Shown here: piece by piece, positions 12,492 through 27,400 of the stretch
How the letters are laid out: every line of letters starts with the position of its first letter
Position numbering within the stretch: position 1 is the stretch's first letter
Origin: Mya arenaria
Taxonomy: Eukaryota; Mollusca; Bivalvia; Myida; Myidae
Length of the DNA stretch: 64,000 nucleotides
Direction: 5' to 3'
Assembly: GCF_026914265.1 (NCBI RefSeq)
Contig: NC_069135.1
Location: 7,643,001 to 7,707,000 of the forward strand
The notes under the pieces: model-generated
What the model saw: only the letters and a program-made list of their open reading frames with translations
What the model was told of the DNA's origin: nothing
The model's database searches: none
Program-made: the position numbers and the translations under genes

Positions 12492-15400
12492 ATGAGCGGG
12501 CTGTCCCTCCCGCCGATCAGGAGCGGGCTGCCGACAGTACAGAGCATGCCCAATCTGCAGAACATGATGCGACCCAGCAGTGGCAGTAGTGACGCCGGCT
12601 CCACGGCCTCCACCTTCCTGCCACCATTATATAACGGTAGGTCACCGGATAGTGTTCGGATATGTTTGAAGTTCTGTCCACAATCATATTCATAGTTTCT
12701 CCAAGATCACGTGACTCATTTGATGTTCAGCTTCAATATATGTTTAATGAAATAAATCATTTCGGGTAATTATAATGGACGTGTTTTAATCCAAGTAGGC
12801 GTGTGATCAAAGGAAGTATCTGGTTGACTTAAATGTGATATTCTATGGGTTGCTGACAAACAAAATAACGCCGAATTGTAAGAGGTAGGCCGTATTGCTA
12901 GTGTCTATCCATGTAAACGGTTCTTTCGTTAAGGTGGAAAACAAACGGCTCCAACTGCGCAGAATTTCCCCGTGCCTAGACGGTTGCCCCGTCGGCGGAA
13001 ATTAGGACGAATGAGCACTGAAACATACGTGCACTGGTTATTGATTGCACCAATTTCAATAGTTGATTAAAGGGAATGAACGTTTGCATTGATTTAGAAA
13101 TACTTGAGAACTGTACAGTCCGGAAAATTAAGTTAGTTTTGACCTGGTGATCTTCTCTACCCCTCGTCAATTCATGTAACCAGTGGTAACGTGATGGGCA
13201 TGCAGAAGGCAGAATTTATCAGCTTACTTTAGTATGCGTTGCAATGTTCGTATTCAAAATAGGCACTCCACATTTCAAATCATGGTTTGATTCATGAATA
13301 AAAACATGATTTTTAAATCCCTTTATGAAACTGGCCATTCAATCACCGGGAAATAAATAAACCTAACATCCATTCATCTTACTCATGTGACCATATTGCA
13401 TACGGACAAAATACAGTTTTTACAAATATATTGATTCTACTTTGAAGTCGTAAATACTTTGCGCGCATGTTTGCTTCTTTTAAAAGAAATTTCAAATATT
13501 ACAGACATCTATGGCCTACGATCATGTCAACATTTGTCATTATATCAAGCTATGTTTACGGTATTATGTGCAGAATAAAATTACATTTTGTGGTTTTAAG
13601 TAAACGGATTTCATCGTAACATATTAATGTTATTCGAAGTTATGAACATAAATTGCTGAATAAGAGACCTGTCAAGACTGCCATATGGGAAATATCATCA
13701 AAGGTATATATCGGGTATATGGGGAGAAGTTCCAATGCTAACAGACGACAACTATCCCATCTTTCAATGTTACCAGACGACAATCATTCTATATCGGATG
13801 GTCATGAATACACGGAAGTCATTTTATAAATATCTTAACTCGAATATCAGTCATAAATTCCATCGACCTGAAAAAGAATACTCTCTTGAACCGAGAGAGA
13901 AGAGTCAATTTGCAACAAATCAAAGTGGCTTGTCAACTTGTAAGTGTTAAAACGCACTTTAATACCAGGCAAATATAAAGCTGCCATATTCGAGTGCAAG
14001 CTTGCTATCTAGTTCTAAAGCCTCGTTTTTTGTTTTGAGGTATCTTTCAGATAGTGATTTCAATGGGAGACCCTTATTCAAGGTTTTAATCACACAGACA
14101 ATCAACATCAACTGCATGCAGTTATACTTCACCCTCGCTGCTATACAATAATTATGTATTTCATCACGTTTATAAGTATGCATGTTTGTAATTTACTAAA
14201 CAGAAAAAAAACATGTGTGATATGGTTAGAATGATTAAAATATAAGCAGAGAGCATAATGTTTACTTCTGTTTCGAATTCTTACTGCTTTTCCACGTTCT
14301 CAACCTTAAATGAAATGTATAAAGTTTCATACCACAGTTTCTCAAGAGCTGTATATTGTCAACAATTTTCTTATCTATAAAAAAAGCCAGTTTGTGGTAA
14401 TTCGAAGACAAGTATCGTTTTGTTTAAAGTGTTTACCCATGCATTCTCACCTTTGTAATTTGTCATTTGAAGGAGTCTAATATGTGACATACTCTATCAA
14501 TTAAAGGCCGTTTGATTTCATTCATGACATTGATTTCCACTTGAAAGAGAATAATACGGAATACAACGTTACAAACTCGTCTAGATTCGATCATATTAGT
14601 TTATAGACACACTTAGGTGATCTCCAACATGAAAGTATACACAAGTGCTGAGTTATTTGCGGATAAATTTAGTTTGTCCAAAATTAAGACGTATAAGAGC
14701 TAAAAATAATAAATGGTTTCTTGTTAAGTTCTCTAAGACGGAATGACCACTGCATAGTTGTGAAAAGGAGGAACTCATTATAGCTATTCGAACGACATAT
14801 ACCACATGCATATATATATATTGGAACACAATAGAACCATTGACTATCGTCTAGAAACATAAAAGAACAATCGACCATGGCCCCAGTTTTATGAACATGG
14901 AGACGATGAAACTAGTATTGTTACATTTCCTGTTGTAATGAGAATACACAAGTATATCCTTTTGTCCCTCATAAAACAATTATAACTCTGATCGCCTTCC
15001 AACATCAGAAGTAGAACTATGTACAGCTTTCAGGTCAGAAGGTAATCGGACGGAAAATTGGATCAGGGCTGACCTTTACAAGCTTATAAGCCTTTAGGAT
15101 TATGATTTAGTGTATATGTAATACTCTGGTAGGTGTAAACTGCCTGTCCTGTGATTAAATACAACATAACAGAATTATAGCATTTATCTAGAGACTAACA
15201 GACGTTATGGTAGTTTATATAGTTTGGGTTCACAACTTACATAAAAAAGTCAATATCACAATGACAATGAAATATTAATTCAATATCTTAAATGTCGCCG
15301 ATATGAATCAGAATATGACACGAGGGACAATAAAGTGTTAATCAAAGAACGAAATAAAACTACACATATGAATTATATGGCAATCTATGTTTTAACAGGC

Positions 15401-18400
15401 AGCCCACCGAATTTATGTAAACTGAAGTTGTTCTGAAGGCAATCACATTCATCAATAGTTCCGTAATAAACTAATGAATGAATGTATGTTAATTAACTAT
15501 ATCAAATCACTTAATACATCTAGAAGCATACAAACTAGTATCAAATTAGTTTAAGGAATTTGACAAGCATCCAAAAACTCCGGAGCGCAAGACCTTTATA
15601 GTCGACCCCCTTTAAGTTGGTGGAGGTGATCTCTACTGTGAGCAAATGTTTGCTTGTTTGATTAGCCAGGGTTTATTAAATCAGGAAATGTGTATCATTA
15701 TGAAAACAAGTGGACTTTCTTAATACGGCAGTTGCCTAAATAGAGTCATCAGAGATATGTCAGTCGCCTGTCACCAAGAAAGAAATGTTGTTTAATCAAG
15801 CTGTGTTCCAAATGTCTGACACGTGCCCCGTGAGGTATTGTAATTGAGCGCCTTAAACTCCTGTTATGGGATATGCGGTCAAGCTGTGTTCCATATGTCC
15901 GTCACGTGCCTCGTGAGGTATTGTAATTGAGCGCTTTGAACTCCTGTTATGGGATATGCTGTCAAGCTGTGTTCCAAATGTCTGACACGTGCCTCGTGAG
16001 GTATTGTAACTGAGTGCTTTGAACTCCTGTTATGGGATATGTTTTCAAGCTGTGTTTCAAATGTCTGACACGTGCCCCGTGAGGTATTATAATTGAGCGC
16101 TTTGAACTCCTGTTATGGGATTTGCTGTCAAGCTGTGTTTCAAATGCCTGACACGTGCCCGTGAGGTATTATAATTGAGCGCTTTGAACTCCTGTTATGG
16201 GATTTTCTGTCAAGCTGTGTTTTAAATGTCTGACACGTGCCCCGTGAGGTATTATAATTGAGCGCTTTGAACTCCTGTTATGGGATTTGCTGTCAAGCTG
16301 TGTTTCAAATGTCTGACACGTGCCCCGTGAGATATTATAATTGAGCACTTTGAACTCCTGTTATGGGATATGCGGTCAAGCTGTGTTTCAAATGTCTGAC
16401 ACGTGCCCGTGAGGTATTATAATTGAGCGCTTTTAACTGTTATGAGATATGCGGAACACATTACTAAATTAAAAACACCTTTAAACACCCGCGAATGTTG
16501 AAATTCTTTATGCTTAAGCCTGGTTATTAATAACTGCAATTTCATTGAACAGCCGAGCATGCTAAAGATTTTAAGTCAATTTAAACCTGTTGTGTACAAT
16601 TATAATGATCATTACAATTTCACAAAAAATTGTCTTAATTATTACATAATTAAATAAATGGATGTTCCTAAATGCAAAGGTTTTGCAAGATTATGATAAT
16701 GTAAGTTTTAGTAAGAAATCAGGGTTTAAATTAATAACACAAACAAACATCACTATATCCTTATTTTCATATAGATCTAAGTCCTATAAAGAAAAAAAAT
16801 AAATATCATCCGGGTTATAACTGCCTTAAAACACTATAGAACATAGTACATTTGATGTTGCACGCCATGCTGTACACTAATATATATACATGTATGTAAT
16901 ATGTGTGTTTTTTCAGACACGTGCACGTTCAATGCCCCTCGGGCGGTTCACACACCCCGTACCTTCAGCAAACTCCCAGCCATCGGTAGGCGAGCAAAGG
17001 TAAGCCAGATACAAGGGCACGAGCAGTCCGTTTCTTCAATACATACTTAATTAGTAAAGTCTTCAAAAACTTCAATTTATATATGTTTAATGTTGAAAGT
17101 TATAATTACTAAATAGTAACATACTACTATTAGATGAACACCATTTGTACGATGTGAGTATGTTCAAGGGAACATATTACATGAGAGTTAACTTAAGCAC
17201 GTGAAATGCATTTTTTGCTAAGCATCAATATGTCAGAATGTAAATGACAGTCAAGCCAATGATTGTTGAATAGAACATCATGTTCTTAAGTAGCCATAGA
17301 AGCGTTCACAATACATGGGAAAACCGCCCAGTATCAGACAGGTAATGATTGTCATTTGATCAAGTCTTTGAAGTTCGGGTGATTTATATCCAGTGTTAAA
17401 AAGGGATACTTAGTATGCTATGTCTTCTCTTTGACATTTTGTTGAATTATCTATAATTGAACAGTTTGTTTTTGAACGGTTGAAGGTCAATACGTAACTA
17501 TATCTCTATTTAATAATAAGTGTTGTGCATTAGCGAGTATCTGAAACGATTGCATAAATATGTCACATTTCGCACTCATAAATCTCCAAAAGCTACAAAA
17601 CAAACAATATGTTCTGTAAGTCTAAATTATCTTTGTGGATTTTTAAATTTTAAAGACGCGCATTCAATTCCTATATTAGCGATAAGATGTTTGTTTAAAC
17701 CAGGGTTTTGTGATTGTGTATCCAGTATTAAATCTTTTTCTTGTTCTAACGTTAGACATTTAATCACAGTTGTACACAAACTGATTACCTGGCATTACCA
17801 ACGTCCTAACAGAATGACTCTGTGTACAAAGATTGTTTCATGTTTTTCAAATATTTGTAAACACTTGTAAACATAAGCACGTAGTTTTACTTCTTGAACA
17901 GTCATGTTTTCAAAAGATATCATTATTCCATGGGACCCTCTTAAAGTTCAATGCCGCATGTTATTTTGAGCATAGACTTAACTTCAGTAAACTTTATTTG
18001 TAAATGAAGCTTGTTAAATCATATTTTTCAATTTCAACGCAATACTTTGTAAAATAATACAGATACAATACATGTCATTTGAATATCAATAGAAAACATT
18101 CATTTGCCCAGCAAATACGCTATGAGTTCCAAGCAATCGTAGATTTGATTCGCAATGAATAAGGTTATAGCAAGTAAGTCTAAAATGACGGCGCATATAT
18201 TGAAGAGGCTCCTCAAGTGTCAGTTACCCAAATGTTAATACGTTTGACCTTAAGACAGTATTTTATAAAGTAATATGTTATCAATTAATACCTAAAATTA
18301 ATAACATTAAATATTGTTAAAGAGAAGAAAGGAATACATTAGATGTACAAACTTATCATTGATCTGTAAAAGCACAAGACCTTAAAAAGTTCAATAACAT

Positions 18401-21400
18401 ACGACTTATGACATGTCCAAATCTAACAAACAGTACATTTATCCTTAACACTGGATGATAAGGCACACTGTGTACGGAACTTTAATTAAATATCCGTCTT
18501 TTTTGGATGTTGGTTACATTTTTCGGGTTTTTTTCTTCAAGAGGAAATTCAATGGGTTTATAATACGAGTAGATGGGATTTGCACTCATAATGATGTGCA
18601 TGTAATCGGACTTTAGCGCTTGCTTCAAGCACGGAGGATACGGCACTTGCAGGCAGTTGGTACATCATCTCAATGTTTTCAGTTTCATCGATAGCACGGC
18701 AATGATTTCCGAATAAGAAAGATTTCTGAAATGGCTCATTATTTTACCGCTTATAAATACATGTGCGTGAAGAGTCTAACTCCGAGTGTATAGAATCAGA
18801 CGTGCGTAAAAAGTCTAACTCCGAGTGTATAGAGTCAGACGTGCGTAAAGAGTCTAACTCCAAGTGTATAGAGTCAGACGTGCGTAAAGAGTCTAACTCC
18901 GAGTATATAGAGTCAGACGTGCGTGGAGAGTCTAACTCCGAGTGTATAGAGTCAGACGTGCGTGGAGAGTCTAACTCCGAGTGTATAAAGTCAGACGTGC
19001 GTAAAGAGTCTAACTCCGAGTATATAGAGTCAGACGTGCGTGAAGAGTCTAACTCCGAGTGTATAGAGTCAGACGTGCGTGGAGAGTCTAACTCCGAGTG
19101 TATAAAGTCAGACGTGCGTAAAGAGTCTAACTCCGAGTGTATAGAGTCAGACAATTATGCATGAAAAGTCTAACTCCGAGTGTATAGAGTCAGACAATTA
19201 TGCATGAAAAGTCTAACTCCGAGTGTATAGAGTCAGACTATTATGCATGAAAAGTCGGAGTGAAAAGTCTAACTCCGAGTGTATAGAGTCAGATATGCAT
19301 GAAAAGTCAACTTCGAGTGTATAGAGTCAGACAATTATGCATGAAAAGTCTAACTCCGAGTGTATAGAGTCAGACATGCATGACCAGTCTAACTCCGAGT
19401 GTATAGAGTCAGACACGCATGAAGAGTCTAACTCCGAGTGTATAGAGTCAGACATGCATGAAAAGTCTAACTCCGAGTGTATAGAGTCAGACATGCATGA
19501 CCAGTCTAACTCCGAGTGTATAGAGTCAGACACGTATGAAGAGTCTTACTCCGAGTGTATAGAGTCAGACATGCATGACCAGTCTAACTCCGAGTGTATA
19601 GAGTCAGACACGCATGAAAAGTCTAACTCCGAGTGTATAGAGTCAGACACGCATGACCAGTCTAACTCCGAGTGTATAGAGTCAGACACGCATGAAGAGT
19701 CTTACTCCGAGTGTATAGAGTCAGACATGCAATGCTGTAACGCTAGAACAACGACATAGATCTGTTCACGAACTTTAAATATTCAAAACACGCAGTATTT
19801 GATTTATCAACAATTTGACAAAAACTCATACTGAACTGATCTTATCAATTAAAAATGTTTGATATCACAATGGATTAAGATCAATTTTCGCAACCTTATG
19901 GGTTTAATTGCGATTTTAACAAAAATATGGCAGATAATGTTTCCATCCTCGACGGCTAAACAAATGCCATCTCTAAAATACTATTGAAATTATATAATTA
20001 ATAATTACCGTAGCATTAAACGACCATTGTTAGGATAGCAAGCTTTTATCTTTATTAACAAAATGGCGCACGATGTTGATATTAAATTTATATCTAAGTC
20101 AATACTAATTTTCTGATTTTGTAAATTTGAGATTTTAAATGTTAATTTTAAAGATTGGATACTCTTTTCAATTTAATTCAGTGCCTTTTATCACTGTAGA
20201 AAAAAGCATTTCTTTAACTGTGTCTATATGAACTTGTTTGAAATGGATTTTTATACATTGACAAAGTTAAAAAACCACTAAATATTTGGATTTATTTGAT
20301 CACGAAAATTGCGTATATAATTAGATAAATGCCATTTAAAGGCCAGATATATATCATTTTATATCACAAAACAAATCTGCTACATTGAATGAATAAGACA
20401 ATTCTAAATTGCAATACTGTTATTCAAATTTCTAAACATCATAAAATGGAGAAACTTGAGCTACTTACTAGGAGCGAGATAAGCGGTGAAATAATGACCA
20501 GACTGACGGCCTCGTCTAGGTTGCCCTTGAAAACAGACAAATCCTTTACAAACGACTCACCAAGGTTCAAATCGACAACAATGTCGCAGAAGTCAATAGC
20601 AGAATTGAGTGCAATTATATCTAAAAGAAGAAACGCGTATAATAGACAAGACTTTGCGTCAAACAATATCTTCAAACGGCAACCGAGCATTCGAGATTCA
20701 CTGACAAAACCAGAGGCAAAGTACCGACTGACAGCAAAGCAGAAAGAAAGGCCTCTTTCAGAGATTGTGGTGCCAAGTGACTGGAAGAAACGTCATTGGG
20801 ACGTGACTCCCATCGAGAAAGCAATTAACGGCGCCCCAATTGAACGAGCACCTGTTCCACCTAATACACCGAAACGAAAGGACAGAATATCTAAACGCTC
20901 TCATAGATACCCTGACCAAAATGAAGGAACGATCAGACCAAAACAAACTCGAAAAGAACATACTATTAATGAGCATGAGCAGGAAAATGGTATACAGAGT
21001 GAATTAGATTACATAAGCCCGCTTAGATCAGAAATGACAAACACTACTGAAACGCTTTCAAAATTCGATAAACTCCCCTCAATATCCTCCATGGGAAGTG
21101 AATCCATAAAGTCAGAAACGCAAAAATCTCAAGAGACAAATAGAGAGGCAAAGAGAAAGAGGCGGAAGGAGTTGAAAAGAGAAATAGAAAAGAACCGTGC
21201 GATGTCGGCGGTGGGGAAGATATCGTGGACAAAGGATATAGCGTCGTCTACAGAACTATCTGCCCCTGGGTGGGGCAGCCGGACGCTAGATATCCGCGTG
21301 CTGGAACGTATGGCCCGGGAATCTCTCGGCATGGATGAAGTGGTTAGCAGACTTTCTTGTTGTCATTTAGGCTGACTATGTTTAACCATAAGCCGCTGAT

Positions 21401-24400
21401 CAACCAGGGCATGTATTCAATGGACTTAGAAAATAAACACGTGGCAAACTCATGCTGTAGTTGAACGAATATATATCTACATTAAACAACGACCTTTGTA
21501 AATACATAGAGGCCTCACCCAGTGCGTACGGCATGGTTGGTAAATGCCAGTTGCTTAATGTTATATTCCTAACATAATGAACAAGAGAAACATGTGCGAT
21601 GGTGTTAATCATTTCAGTACCTGCTGCTCCACGCATTCAAATATCTCCATCTATAAATTATTTAGGTGTTACGTACAAGCATCTTAGTGAAATAACCCTA
21701 CCAAATTTGCGTTTACTTTCAGTCTCGGGCGCACTCGGAGATCCACGCGCGTTACTCGGCCAAGTACCGGAGCACACCGGACCTGCGGACCCGCCTCAGT
21801 GCTAACTCGCCATTCCTTCCTAAGGTTTGTACAGAAGCACATGGAAAGAAAATGAGCAAAATTTTAGTATGAAAGCCTCATTGATTTCTTACTTCTTCAA
21901 TAAAGTTGATTCATAGTTGGTTTTATAAGTCTATATGCATAACAAGCTCGAACGTGTTTATATAGTGATGTGGCAAAGAAACTAACGGACACATTTCGAT
22001 ACAGATTATCATCCAGACACTTAATGACGAAAAACAATATTCCATAAGCTGTTAACTGGTACAGCTTATTGTGCTACAAATAAATCATGTTGACCAATAT
22101 AAAAACAGCTATTTTTTGAGAAAAAAATCTCTTGGAATGCCATTCTGAGCTTAAAGTGAATATAGGTTGGATTTCCGATCATGTAAAATGACTTATTCTT
22201 GAAACGTTGTCCGTTACTAATTTCGTAGCGATAATGTTTGAAATCCCGGCTATTGACACTTTAGACCTCGCACAATAAGTCATTCTTTATTTTAAGAATC
22301 AGGATCATATAAGACCATTTTCTCTTTATTATACAAAAACATGTTGACAGATATGTTGATGACCCCAGAGTTACTATGTTTAGACAGACCGTGTGCATTG
22401 TCATAGGCATACTATTGCACCAACCGATTGCAATTGTGAGAGATTATGGCCAACAAGTTATGGATTAAAGTGAATAAGATGATCTGTTACAAAATGTACC
22501 CAAGGTCATAAAACATTATTTTTTTCATGCAGCTTTTTAGCACCAGATGAACGACAGGGGTGATTGACATCGTGACCGTGGGGTGCATTCAGTTAGAAAA
22601 TAATTTATTCATTTAATATTAAATCGTACTAATCTGGTTAATCCACGACATAGTTTCTACTGTGTAACAAGAGAAATGAGTTGAGAACTACTTAAGTTTA
22701 AACTTAATCACTTATTTCATAACTATTGCCAAACATGTATTAGCAATGATATTAAACTGTGACTGGCAGAAACCCAACCGCGTGTTTGTTACGTCACCCG
22801 CAACAACGTCTTACTACCACCATACCCATATATTTGTTGAAAGAACATTTGAGTCGGGCGTGCCATCTCTTTATTTCGTTTATATATCTATTCAAGCATC
22901 CATTACAATTTCGTTAATTGCTCATGTATTGCTCTAATTCCAGGCAGCAACAGAAGACTGCTTGAAATGCTTGTTGAAAATACCACACAAGAAATGCGAA
23001 TCGGTAAGACAGACACACACAACCATGGTTCAAATTTCTAAACAAATCTTAAACAAATGTTATAAATCATCTTTATCTCAAATTCGATTTCCTCTTAAAG
23101 ACTCAAAACTCTTTTAAAAATACAATATTGCACAATTTATACAAAATCAAAAATAATGTGCTGAGCTTAATCCCGTATTTAGGGACTTAAGAGTTTTCAA
23201 GAAATTGATCCGTTGCCCTAATTTCTTGAAACCGCTTTAGTCACAGCATTACGCTAAGTTAACTATTTTTGTTTTAGTATCATTTGTGATATATGTTCAT
23301 TATTTGATAATTCTGAGAGTTGAAAAAAAATTGTGCTTATGAGTATCACGATAAATTAGTCATTATATTATAAATCAAGTTTAAGTTAATTTAGCCAAAT
23401 GAGATTGTTAAGCTTAAGATGATTCGAAAAGTTGTGGCGAGGTCATTCATGTTTGTACTCAATAAGTAAGTGATATTTACTGCATCAACTACTCGAGTTA
23501 ATAAACATAACAAGTCGAAGCGCGGGCTATGTATATTCATAATCACGAGACTTAAGTGTGTTAACTGTAATGTTATTATGCATTCGGAAGCATTCCGATG
23601 TCATATTAACTCCGTGTGTTTTACCATTTCGGTGGTTTCCGACTTTACGTTCAATTTCGATGACATGTTGATACTTCTGGTCGTTCACACTGCCCAAAAC
23701 ATTAAAAATGGGGAAAATGGAAACTACAAGTTGCCCTTTTAATGTGTATTTTGTCATTATTTTAATAATATTTAGCTATTGCATATACAGAAAACAAATG
23801 TAATGTCATTTGTGAAATGTGCTTGAAGATGAGTATCATTTTGTTCTTGCATTAACACTTTAGACTCATAATTAAACATAAATATATAAGATTGAGAATG
23901 TTAGACCGAATGTGATAAAAGTTGTAGACTTATTTACTTATTAAAGATCAAATGTTAATCAGAAACTAGCGATGAATGTATATTCAAGGCTATGTATTTG
24001 CGCAAAACATATTAAAGTTATTGCGAATAAATAGTTATTCTCTCCTTACGCGTAATTTAATATGTGAATTGTATTATTCATATATAGAGGTTTGTCTTTA
24101 TATTGCATGATATCTGAAACACCATTGACTATGAATATCACATGTATGTTTATCTGCTCATGTACGCATGGGCACATTCCCTAGTGGAGTAGTTGAAATA
24201 AGTCACGTGCGATGATTCTATATGCACACGCTAGTTGTTGAACGGTAGGCTTAGATATTCAACTCCGCCTACTGGTAAGCGTATGCTAATTAATGAACGG
24301 TAACCAGACACCCGACCCTTGTGATGGAAATGTGTTGTGTAATTGCAAACACCAAACCAACAGTTTACGATAGTTGAAACGAATTCGTATTTGTCATCGT

Positions 24401-27400
24401 GGGCAAAGTCAAAGAATCAAAATAAATTAAGGCAACAGTGAAACAGAATGTTGTTTGTTCTTATTTCCAATAATTTAAGTCATTGTGTACACTTTTAATC
24501 TCCCCTCAAGATTATTCAGTGTTTGTGTATTTCAGCACAAGTATATCCGTGTGGGTGGTGGATACCGGCACGGCTACTGGTACGTCAAGTGTCTGCTGGA
24601 GGAACTCGAACTGCAGGTAACCATATTCCAGAGGTTCTAGGGCATTCCTTTAATATGTTATATTTAACATGCTGCTTATCCAACGGAAAAAAATGAAGAT
24701 ACTGATGATACCCGTTACTGAGTCTGGTAGAACATGTATCTCATATTGTAACAAGTGTTATGTAAAGTAATTTATTATATGATATCGACGTTCATATGAA
24801 ATGTAAGAATGTAAAATATTGTCATTAAAAAGTGCCCTTTATTTACAGCGACAACGAGAGTTAATAGCCAAACAACGCCTGGAAGCCATCAAAGAAAAAC
24901 GTATGTAAAACAAGCGATTGATGCAAGTTACATATTTTAAGAAGATAATTAGAGTATTTTAAAGAGATATAAATGTTTTACAAATATCGCTATTTAAATG
25001 TGTGGTATAGAAGTTTCTAATTACACACCTATACTATTATTATATCTATATGTTAAATTTGGCTTTTAGCAGAGACTATGCACGTTCGTAATTAATCATA
25101 CGAGATAGAATGTTTTAAACAGTGTCCGGGATCAGCTCTGCACGACGTGGTAAATACAATATAACACCATTCTGTTTGTAAATCCGCACTTTGCACAATT
25201 GCTGATATTGAAAGCTGACTGCACTTAGCAAAACGTGACATTTATTGTTGTTGTTGTAGTTATAGTTGGAGTTGTTGCGAAATCTCCCTTAATGAAAGAG
25301 AATCACAAATGAAGTGGTTCCTACGATACGTTGCTCAGACAACAAAAACATACTTATACGCTCTTATAGTTAAAAAGTATGTGTTTATAAATAATGACAT
25401 ACATCACTATGTCCATACAACTAACGTGAATTCAAGCCCCCAGTAGTGTTCCAAAGAACACTGTTTCACTGAACGTTCCAAAGAGGTCATCCAATCAGTT
25501 ATCGGTAAAGCTATTTTGATGTGTGTTGTTGTCTGTTTGTGGTGTTTGTATTTTTGTATGTAGTGTTTTTGTTTGTGTCTTAAGTACATTGTCTTTCGGA
25601 CCCTTGCCTTGTTTTCTAAAGCAGGGTTAAGTTTTGAATTTTCGAACACATGTTCTATGCTTGTCCTGGTAGTTTCCATTGTATAAGTGAAAGGACAGCC
25701 TGTTATCCGCAGCAACACGGGATACTTTTGTCCAACAAATATGCAAGATAGTAAATATGTCCACCCTTGACAATCATTATGATATACCAGTTTGAATAAC
25801 TGTAATTTGATGGAAATATGTGTTTAATTTCGTGGAATTTATGTACCAGAATACGCGTATATTGTTTCCTGAACCACAATTCGATAGAGCGCAACATAGA
25901 CTTTGCAGTTTGATTTTGGCAAACTACGACTCAGTAAAATTTGTGCAACTATATGATTCCATAAAATGTGTGTTTTGTTGCATTATTTTCTTCATAGATG
26001 GAGATGGACAATCCACATTTTTGTCTCTGCGTCTGTAGGTCGTTCGGTCGGCCTGTAAGTCAGTCTTCCGTTAGTGCGTGTCATTCTTTTAATTTTACCT
26101 TCTTCAATTTTTTCAAGAGATGAAAGCGATCAAGACATACATCCGGACGAAAAGTGGACGGCTGGTTGAGCGGATCATCTTTCTGACCGAGGAGGATTAC
26201 GAGGCGTTCAAGTCCGGAAAGGGCGCGGCCGACATCCTCAAGAAGTACCTGTCCAAGGATGAGGCGGCGGGTCTAGAGTCCTGGGACAAGGATGAAGTGA
26301 AGGCTATTAAGACATACGTGCGCACCAAGAGCGGCCGCCTTATAGAGAAGCTGATCTATGTGTCTAAGGAGGATTATGATAAGATCACCAAGGGAGAGGT
26401 GGATGCTAAGGACTTGTTAAAGAAGTATGTTAAAGAGGGGGAGACTGTGGAGGGATGGGACGAGGCGAAGATGAAGACTATAAAGACTTATGTGAGAACA
26501 AAGAGTGGTAGGCTGATAGAGAAAACGATTATGATTTCACAGGAGGATTATGATAAGATGATAAAGGAAGGGTTGAATCCAGCGGATATTCTCAAGAAAT
26601 ACTTGCCATTGGAGGATGGCCAAACAATAGAAGGATGGGAAAGCGAGGAACCGATGAAAGCTATCAAAATGAAAGTGCGTACAAAGAGTGGACGTATCAT
26701 CGAGAAAACGATCATGGTTCGCGCGGACGAGTATGACCGGCTGATGGCCGGTGGGGCAGATGCCGATGCAATTTTAGGGAAATACCTCGGGGAGGATGGA
26801 GGGACGTTGGAAGGATGGGAGAAAGCAGAAGGTAAGCCTATGAAGGTTATCAAGACGCTTGTACGGACGAAGAGTGGAAGGCTGATCGAGAAGACGGTGT
26901 TACTGACAGAGGAGGAGTATGCGGCGTTTCAGGCGGCAGGCGGCGACCCTAAATTCCTGGAACGTTTTATGGACCTCGGGGCGGGCGAGAAGATCGAGGA
27001 CTGGGAGAAGGCGTCCACGGTGTATGACGATGACGACCCGCAGCTCCAGATGGGTAGGACATGTTTAGTTTGGTGTGATAAATTACGTTTTAAAAAAGAG
27101 TGTTGATTGATTTTAAACAATTAAATAAGAACTTTTTCTGACTGAGTCCCTAACATTGAAAGAAGATCGTCATTTTCTGATTTGTAATGCTAAAACGGTA
27201 TTCTTTGCAAAAAAAACAAGTAACATCCGCAAAGAACAATGTTAGTTAAAATTCCTCATGTTGTTTGCAAATGAGCATATTAATACATATGTTTTGTTTT
27301 ATTTATTTACGGAATAAATGAATGTTGCAGCAAAGGCGGGTCAGCGTATTGTCGGCGAGGATGGGACAGTCTATGAAGTTGTGGTGGACCCTCTTACAGG

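Noticed and set aside
17520-17870. 116-codon plus-strand frame in gene A intron 2
   Set aside because: AT-rich, Cys/Ile-rich chance frame without splice sites or similarity to any protein I know.
18744-19759. Open frames of 133-140 codons on both strands
   Set aside because: Artefact of the 39-bp minisatellite. The two blocks are in different frames, and gene A exons 2 and 3 join in phase without them.
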